Assembly (NCBI RefSeq): GCF_910591885.1
Contig: NC_063273.1
Location: 4,712,001 to 4,776,000, forward strand
Origin: Bombus terrestris
Lineage: Eukaryota > Arthropoda > Insecta > Hymenoptera > Apidae
DNA length: 64,000 nt
Direction of reading: 5' to 3'
Part shown: piece after piece, positions 58,539-64,000 of the stretch
How the letters are laid out: every line of letters begins with the position of its first letter
Position numbering within the stretch: position 1 is the first letter of the stretch
Translations under genes and position numbers: made by a program
Notes under the pieces: model-generated
The model's input: only the letters and a program-made list of their open reading frames with translations
Database searches by the model: none
Told to the model about the DNA's origin: nothing

Positions 58539-60798
58539 ATGATGCCCGGTGGCGGCACCGAAAATATGATTGGAAACAATAGGACCATGGCGAACATTAA
58601 ACAAGAAATTGAGAATCCTACTACGCCTACGCAAAATTATCAAGTTTGTTCACCGACCACTACGCTTCAACATCAAGAGGTATTTCGGACATGTAGTTTT
58701 TACGGTCGAAAACATTGTGATTCGTGAGACTAATCGAAAATGTAAAATAACTTAAGATAGACGGTACGTAGTTCTGGAAAATGGTCGATGTTGAGTAACT
58801 TTTTAAATATTTTAGGTAATTTGTAGCAAAATAGAAGTACCAGCCGATTATGGAGGAGGCGAAGGTAGTCCTGGTAGTCCGGAAATGCATCATTGTTCGT
58901 CAACCACGCAGCCTTTAGGAACACCTGAGGTACATACACTATACCGTCCTAACTATAGCAGAAGTCCTTGCATTTTTTCTTTCTTTTGGAAGCTCTTTTG
59001 TAATCTCTGAGTTAGACTCAGCGTGTCGTTTTATTTAGGAAGGTGTTAAAGAGGAAGACATGATGCCTAGAAGGCTTTGCCTAGTGTGCGGGGACGTAGC
59101 GAGTGGATTTCATTATGGGGTAGCGTCTTGCGAAGCGTGTAAAGCTTTCTTTAAGAGAACCATACAAGGTAAGAAGAGTTCCTTCATGATTACAGATATC
59201 TCCTTCTGAAGAATTTTCCAGGTAGCACCACAGGATTACAATTATAGTTCCAGTGATACGATTCTCTTGTTTCCCTACTATCTGTAGATATCGAAGTATT
59301 CTAATTATCTGTATGCATATGCTATTATTCTAAAACGCATATATTCATAAAACTAATATTGGTGCTACCTGGATGAGAACCATGTATATTACAATAAAAT
59401 AGCGAGTAATTTCACAGGCAACATCGAATACACGTGTCCGGCGAATGGCGAATGCGAAATAAACAAGCGCAGGAGAAAAGCGTGCCAGGCGTGTAGGTTT
59501 CAAAAGTGCCTTAGACAAGGCATGTTGAAGGAAGGAGTGCGACTAGATCGTGTGCGAGGAGGGAGACAAAAATATAGAAGATCCACCGATCCTTATACGC
59601 CGGTGAAGACAGCTCCGTTGGAAGGTGATTTTTTCATAATTCTTGTTGATATAAATATCATGTTTCGATCGCAATCGTATCAATATAGAACACGTACAGC
59701 TTCACATCTCGCAAATACGATTAAATCTTTGATTTTATTCTTTTTAGCAAACATAGCAACAGCAGCTTCTAACGAAATAATAAGTAAGCTATCGGGTCCT
59801 TTCTCTTTATTTATTCGAGTCCGATACTTTGATTCGTTGGTAGATTTTTTTCATCCTGATATGAAATCATTTTACATGTAAACATAAATATTCAATGTGT
59901 GAATGTTTAAATGGTAAATTTTCTAATTTATTGGTAGATAATAAAATGCTGGAAGCTTTGGCTGCTTGTGAACCTGACATGCTACAAGTGTCCAATATCT
60001 CTCATACTCTTGACACAGATCAAAGAGTACTTGGACAATTATCTGACTTATACGATCGGGAACTGGTCGGAATAATTGGTAATAATATAATGTCAATTTT
60101 TCTATTAGTATAAAGTTATATTTAATCAATCAATAATTGAGAATTCTTTGGTCAAAGGTTGGGCAAAGCAGATTCCTGGATTCAGTAGTTTAGCACTAAA
60201 CGATCAAATGCGACTTCTGCAAAGTACGTGGGCAGAGATATTGACGTTTAGTCTCGCATGGAGGAGCATGCCAAATAATGGTAGATTAAGGTTTGCCCAA
60301 GATTTTACCCTTGACGAACGACTTGCACGCGAATGCCATTGTACAGAGCTGTACACGCACGTGAGTATCGCTTAATTATTTCAATGATTTCGACTCATCG
60401 TCTACTTTGTTACCTTCTACATGTATATACGTCTACATATATTATTTGTTTTTCAACAGTGTATCCAAATCGTAGAAAGGCTTCAAAGATTGGGTTTAAC
60501 GAGAGAAGAATATTACGTCTTGAAAGCATTGATATTAGCAAACAGTGATGCGAGGTCAGATGAGCCACAAGCGCTATATCGTTTCCGAGATTCTATCCTA
60601 AATTCCCTATCAGACTGTATGGCGACAGTAAGACCAGGACAAGCGCTTCGTGCCACTCAAAATATGTTCCTAGTGTTGCCCAGTCTCAGGCAGGTTGATG
60701 GAATTGTTAGAAGATTTTGGTCTAGTGTTTATCGAACGGGAAAAGTACCAATGAACAAGCTCTTCGTAGAAATGTTAGAAGCTGCTTATTATCGATGA
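58539..60798 (+). CDS. ERR: Estrogen-related receptor ERR (NR3B nuclear receptor)
   Basis: Secure exons 58539-58679 (exon opens at 58533), 58816-58929, 59039-59168, 59418-59624, 59748-59783, 59938-60078, 60158-60360 and 60460-60798 give 436 residues. ERR is an orphan receptor binding TCAAGGTCA as monomer or dimer and, in flies, switches larval carbohydrate metabolism. The DBD (about 99-165) has the P-box CEACKAFFKRT, two zinc fingers (CLVCGDVASGFHYG; CPANGECEINKRRRKACQACRFQKC) and the C-terminal extension GMLKEGVRLDRVRGGRQKYRR that reads the TCA extension. The LBD contains ELVGIIGWAKQIPGF and LNDQMRLLQSTWAEIL; the AF-2 helix is NKLFVEMLEA. N-terminal IKQEIENPTTP (20-30) resembles the vertebrate ERR phospho-sumoyl switch. 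The hinge exon of 36 nt is very short. An upstream coding exon is likely. Confidence 0.96.
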
Positions 60799-61940
60799 AA
60801 TATCAACTCAAACTCAACAATATCTGTATCAAGGACTTCATGGAATCGCTGTTATTCGATGGTAGCAGCGTTATAGTTATAACACGTCATGAGTGTGTAG
60901 GGTACGTCCCTAGAAGTATAAACGAAAGATGGTGAGTGATAGTGAAAAACGAAAAGAGACGGAGATGTGCAGTTTTATTTGTTTTCTGTAAGAGAAAGAC
61001 TCGTAAGAAAGAAAAGGCTTTATTTTTCAAACGTGAAAAGTATTGGAGCGTAGAGCTTTGGCCAGTGATTCCACCGGTCACCAAAATTCGCGAAACACAT
61101 TAAGATGTCAGGTACATTGTTTCGTCGAAATAACCAAACTTTCCTTTTCGAGTACCCCTTTTACAGGTACAAAGAAAAAAAAAACAATGTTATTTCAGGA
61201 TAGCATACGTAGTACAAGATACGAGATGCTTTTCCGGAGCTCTCATTTTAGGATAGTTTACGAAAACCTGTCGCCAGACAGAAGAACCTACCAAATAACT
61301 AAAACGTTTTCATTTACGTAAGATCGTGACATGATCACCAAACCGGTGATATCATAGAAATGAAATGCAAATGTACTAACTGTGGGTGTTTGACGTTATA
61401 GAGTTAGCATCGTGTTACCAAATACTATCAACTCAATCAAAATTACATGTAGCTCCGATTCGAATCTTATTTTAGTTATGTCTTTTCTCCGAAAAAAATC
61501 CAGTCAATTTGAAATTAGAGGAACGCGAAGCGTGTATGTTTAAGAGCGTCGAAATAAAATGATATATGCCATTTTATATAGAATAATTGCACATTTTAAT
61601 ACCATTAAGTGTAAAGATCGATAAATGTAAATCGATGTGTGTACTGCATTGAACATCCATAGTTATAGTTCAGCGAATGAATTTAGTATGTGCTGTTGTA
61701 CAAATTGAACCAATTACGTGAACAGAGCTGTGAACAGTGAACAAGGAAAGCGAAAGAATGGCTGGATCGTTCTCTAATTAGCGTCATGCTGTTTTTTACG
61801 AGGTACTGTGAAAAAAATGTTTCGAGAACGAACCTTTGGCCAGGTTGCCAGGTTCTAGGGAAAGCAGAAAAAAATTTAACCGATTGTTGAAATGATTGCG
61901 AAATGTTATTCGCGCGTGCCACACAGAGAGCGTAGGAGAA

Positions 61941-61976
61941 TATATATTATATTATTATATTATATTATATTATATT
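61941..61976. repeat. ATTAT-type microsatellite
   Basis: Imperfect TATAT/TATTA pentanucleotide run of about 36 nt. Confidence 0.8.
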
Positions 61977-62756
61977 GTATGTATTCAGGGATCTTTATTA
62001 TCTAAATAGTTATTATTGTTACGAGATCTGTGCACGGATCTTGCGCATAATATCGCTTTTTTCGAAGCGAGGAATCGTAATATCGTATAGGAGCTACTAC
62101 TCACACATAAAACTCATTTCTAAAGGAGGAAAAACCGTTTATAACAAATTAATGGAGTTTTTTCTTTGTCGGTTACACGCAACGAAACACGAAGTTTCTA
62201 TCGACTTTCGAATCAGCTTTTTGTTATTTCGCGATTATTCGATATTATCGAGAGAAAGAAATTGTTTAATGAAAAGTTATAAATAGATATTAGGGTAAAT
62301 TATACGTTATAGCAGATCGAGTCGCTGGAAACTTTTTAGTGTTGAAGTGCGGTGTAATCTTGTGACGTTCAGAGTGCAATAATATCAGGACATGCGATTA
62401 CATTTTTCTACTGGTCAATCGATCGCGACGCCCCTTTGAGTTTTCTTTATTTGTATATTTCGTCTCTGTTCTTCTGCCGTTTGAAACTTTGTTTAAACCT
62501 CCTGCATTTAAATACACGATGCAAATAGTTGACAGCAACGCTTACATATTGCGTGTCCTTCCTCCATTAGTTTTTCTTAATTACCTATTACGGTTCATTC
62601 CTCACTACGAAACAGATAATGCAACGAATGCGATGGGGAAAAAAAGAAAGAAGAAAATCGCTGCTAAGCCACGGTGAATTTTTGCCCTGCTTTTTTTTCG
62701 GTTTTCTTTATTACATGTTCTTCCCTTTTTTTTTCTAACGATGTAGGTTTTTCTGT

Positions 62757-62779
62757 CTCTTTCTTTCTTTCTTTCTTTT
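62757..62779. repeat. (CTTT)n microsatellite
   Basis: CTTT tetranucleotide run of roughly 22 nt within a T/C-rich stretch (62690-62780). Confidence 0.8.
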
Positions 62780-63795
62780 AATTTATAAATTACAATAAAA
62801 GAAGTCACGTTATTTGTTATACTGCCTTCGTGGTCGTAAATTTTGGAAGAGAATCAAACATTGATCGTTTATTGGTTAATAATTTGGGTCGGATGTTGTT
62901 GTTCTGGCATGTGTTGGAAATGGTTTGTCAAACTGTTTGTCTTATGTTTATGCAAATATTCGTCAGGGAATCAATAGTCAACGTTTTAATGGCATTTGTC
63001 GTGTGTCGATAGCATCGAACGTTGTCCATTTAAAAAAAAGTTGTCTAATACCAATGTTTGGTTCCAGATAATAATAGTATCAATATATACCGTCCATAAT
63101 AGGGGGTATTAGAGTCATATATCATTAAAGTCGATTAGGTTTCGTGATTTAAACATATTTCAGTTCCATTCCTGTTAAATGTGTTAATATTTTGTTTTTC
63201 AATCACGCTGTCCATAGGATTTTTTTTTATATACCGCGTACTTGCGTGTTACTTTATGTTTCGATATAAATGTAGAATTTTCACGTGCCATCAAATTCAT
63301 GATCCATTTCTTAAATCTTTTCTTAATATGTCACGTTTTTTCCAAGAGACACAAACGTTCAAGTGGATGAATTTCCAAAAATCTTAAAATTGTCTTGGCA
63401 GATCTTTTTTAGCTTTTTGGTTTCTAAGATTCTATTGCAGTTAATACGATGATCGAGATATTTTTGAATTTATAAATAGTTAAGGAGAGGCGTAATCCAT
63501 CGTAATGAATTATGATCAGATTAATATTTAAAGATATCAACTATCAAACGATTCGATCGATCCTGCGGCGTGTGTTTTGCCGTTGTTTTATAAATTAGAT
63601 TTAACGTGCCGGTTGGACAGTGGATTTTACAGGCATTTTCTCTCTGTCATGTTTATGGATTCGCCGTGGCGGTAGAATCATAGTCTCAGGGTTTCAACCA
63701 ACAACCAACAAATAGAAAAAATGATACAAATTTAGAGACGTATAAATAATTAAGCGCGCGAGTATATTTGTGGAGCAACATATTATGTATAATAG

Positions 63796-63905
63796 TAACG
63801 ATAGTAATAACATTCAGGATGATAATGATAATGATAACGATAAAGAATATTAACATTAGTATTAATGGTGATAACAATGATGATGATAATAAAGATAAGA
63901 ATGAC
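63796..63905. repeat. Imperfect GATAAT/GATGAT repeat
   Basis: About 110 nt of degenerate GAT-AAT and GAT-GAT units; it produces spurious Ile/Tyr-rich frames on the minus strand. Confidence 0.8.
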
Positions 63906-64000
63906 AAGAAACACTATACGGTGACTTGTTGCATTGTAAATCGAGATTTGCGTATTTGCTTTGCATACTGGTGCATGCACTGCGAAAGAAATATAATTTC

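Larger units (their letters stand above)
60799..64000. other. ERR 3' UTR and downstream intergenic DNA
   Basis: 3.2 kb with no recognised gene. The first AATAAA after the stop that looks usable is at 61553-61558, implying a 3' UTR of about 0.8 kb. Beyond it lies mixed-composition DNA with microsatellites. Open frames at 61975-62286 and 63686-63980 are simple-sequence or featureless. Confidence 0.45.

Overview
The window reads as a gene-dense piece of an AT-rich insect nuclear genome, most likely a bee or another hymenopteran. Evidence: short GT-AG introns, (AT)n microsatellites, insect-type proteins (Myo31DF-like myosin, Bmcp-like carrier, ERR nuclear receptor), and no operons or prokaryotic signals. 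I built gene models by hand from splice sites, reading phase and family alignment from memory. No search was run.

Layout: AIMP3/EEF1E1 (+, 404-1191); an unrecognised three-pass membrane protein (-, 2955-4161); Myo31DF/myosin ID (+, 4821-10020); USP5 deubiquitinase (-, 11057-14520); NSMAF/FAN BEACH-WD protein (+, 15110-19199); Bmcp/SLC25A30-type mitochondrial carrier (-, 20074-22545); SLC66A2/PQLC1 PQ-loop protein (-, 23964-24956); SPATA7 homologue (+, 26100-28014); N-acylneuraminate-9-phosphatase NANP (-, 29038-34515) with intronless neurochondrin (-, 31079-33319) inside its first intron; Rad51 (+, 35210-36356); dipeptidyl peptidase 3 (+, 37381-39731); DNA polymerase alpha subunit B (+, 40226-47274); a small unknown ORF (-, 47539-47754); and estrogen-related receptor ERR (+, secure exons 58539-60798, candidate first coding exon at 51556-51579).

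The first 42 kb is compact and very AT-rich. From about 42.6 kb, and strongly from 49 to 63 kb, the DNA becomes more GC- and CpG-rich and gene-poor, as expected for the regulatory domain of a transcription factor gene. The genes are mostly unrelated housekeeping functions: tRNA synthetase complex, ubiquitin recycling, replication and repair, mitochondrial transport, sialic acid metabolism and peptide turnover. Rad51 and Pol-alpha B share cell-cycle promoter logic: E2F-type sites 50 and 31 bp upstream of their ATGs, plus a DRE at Rad51. The SPATA7 promoter carries a near-ideal RFX X-box, fitting a ciliary gene.

The most unusual signal is a dispersed element around the 5' part of ERR. It has four copies of an AGTCAAGTTCAAGG-type sequence containing nuclear-receptor half-sites; two copies are identical over 31 nt. 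Other points are the same-strand nested neurochondrin gene, a 35-bp-arm inverted repeat at 23.2-23.4 kb, and a 4.5-kb promoter-like intron in POLA2. I see no CRISPR array, tRNA, rRNA, intact transposon or viral insertion.
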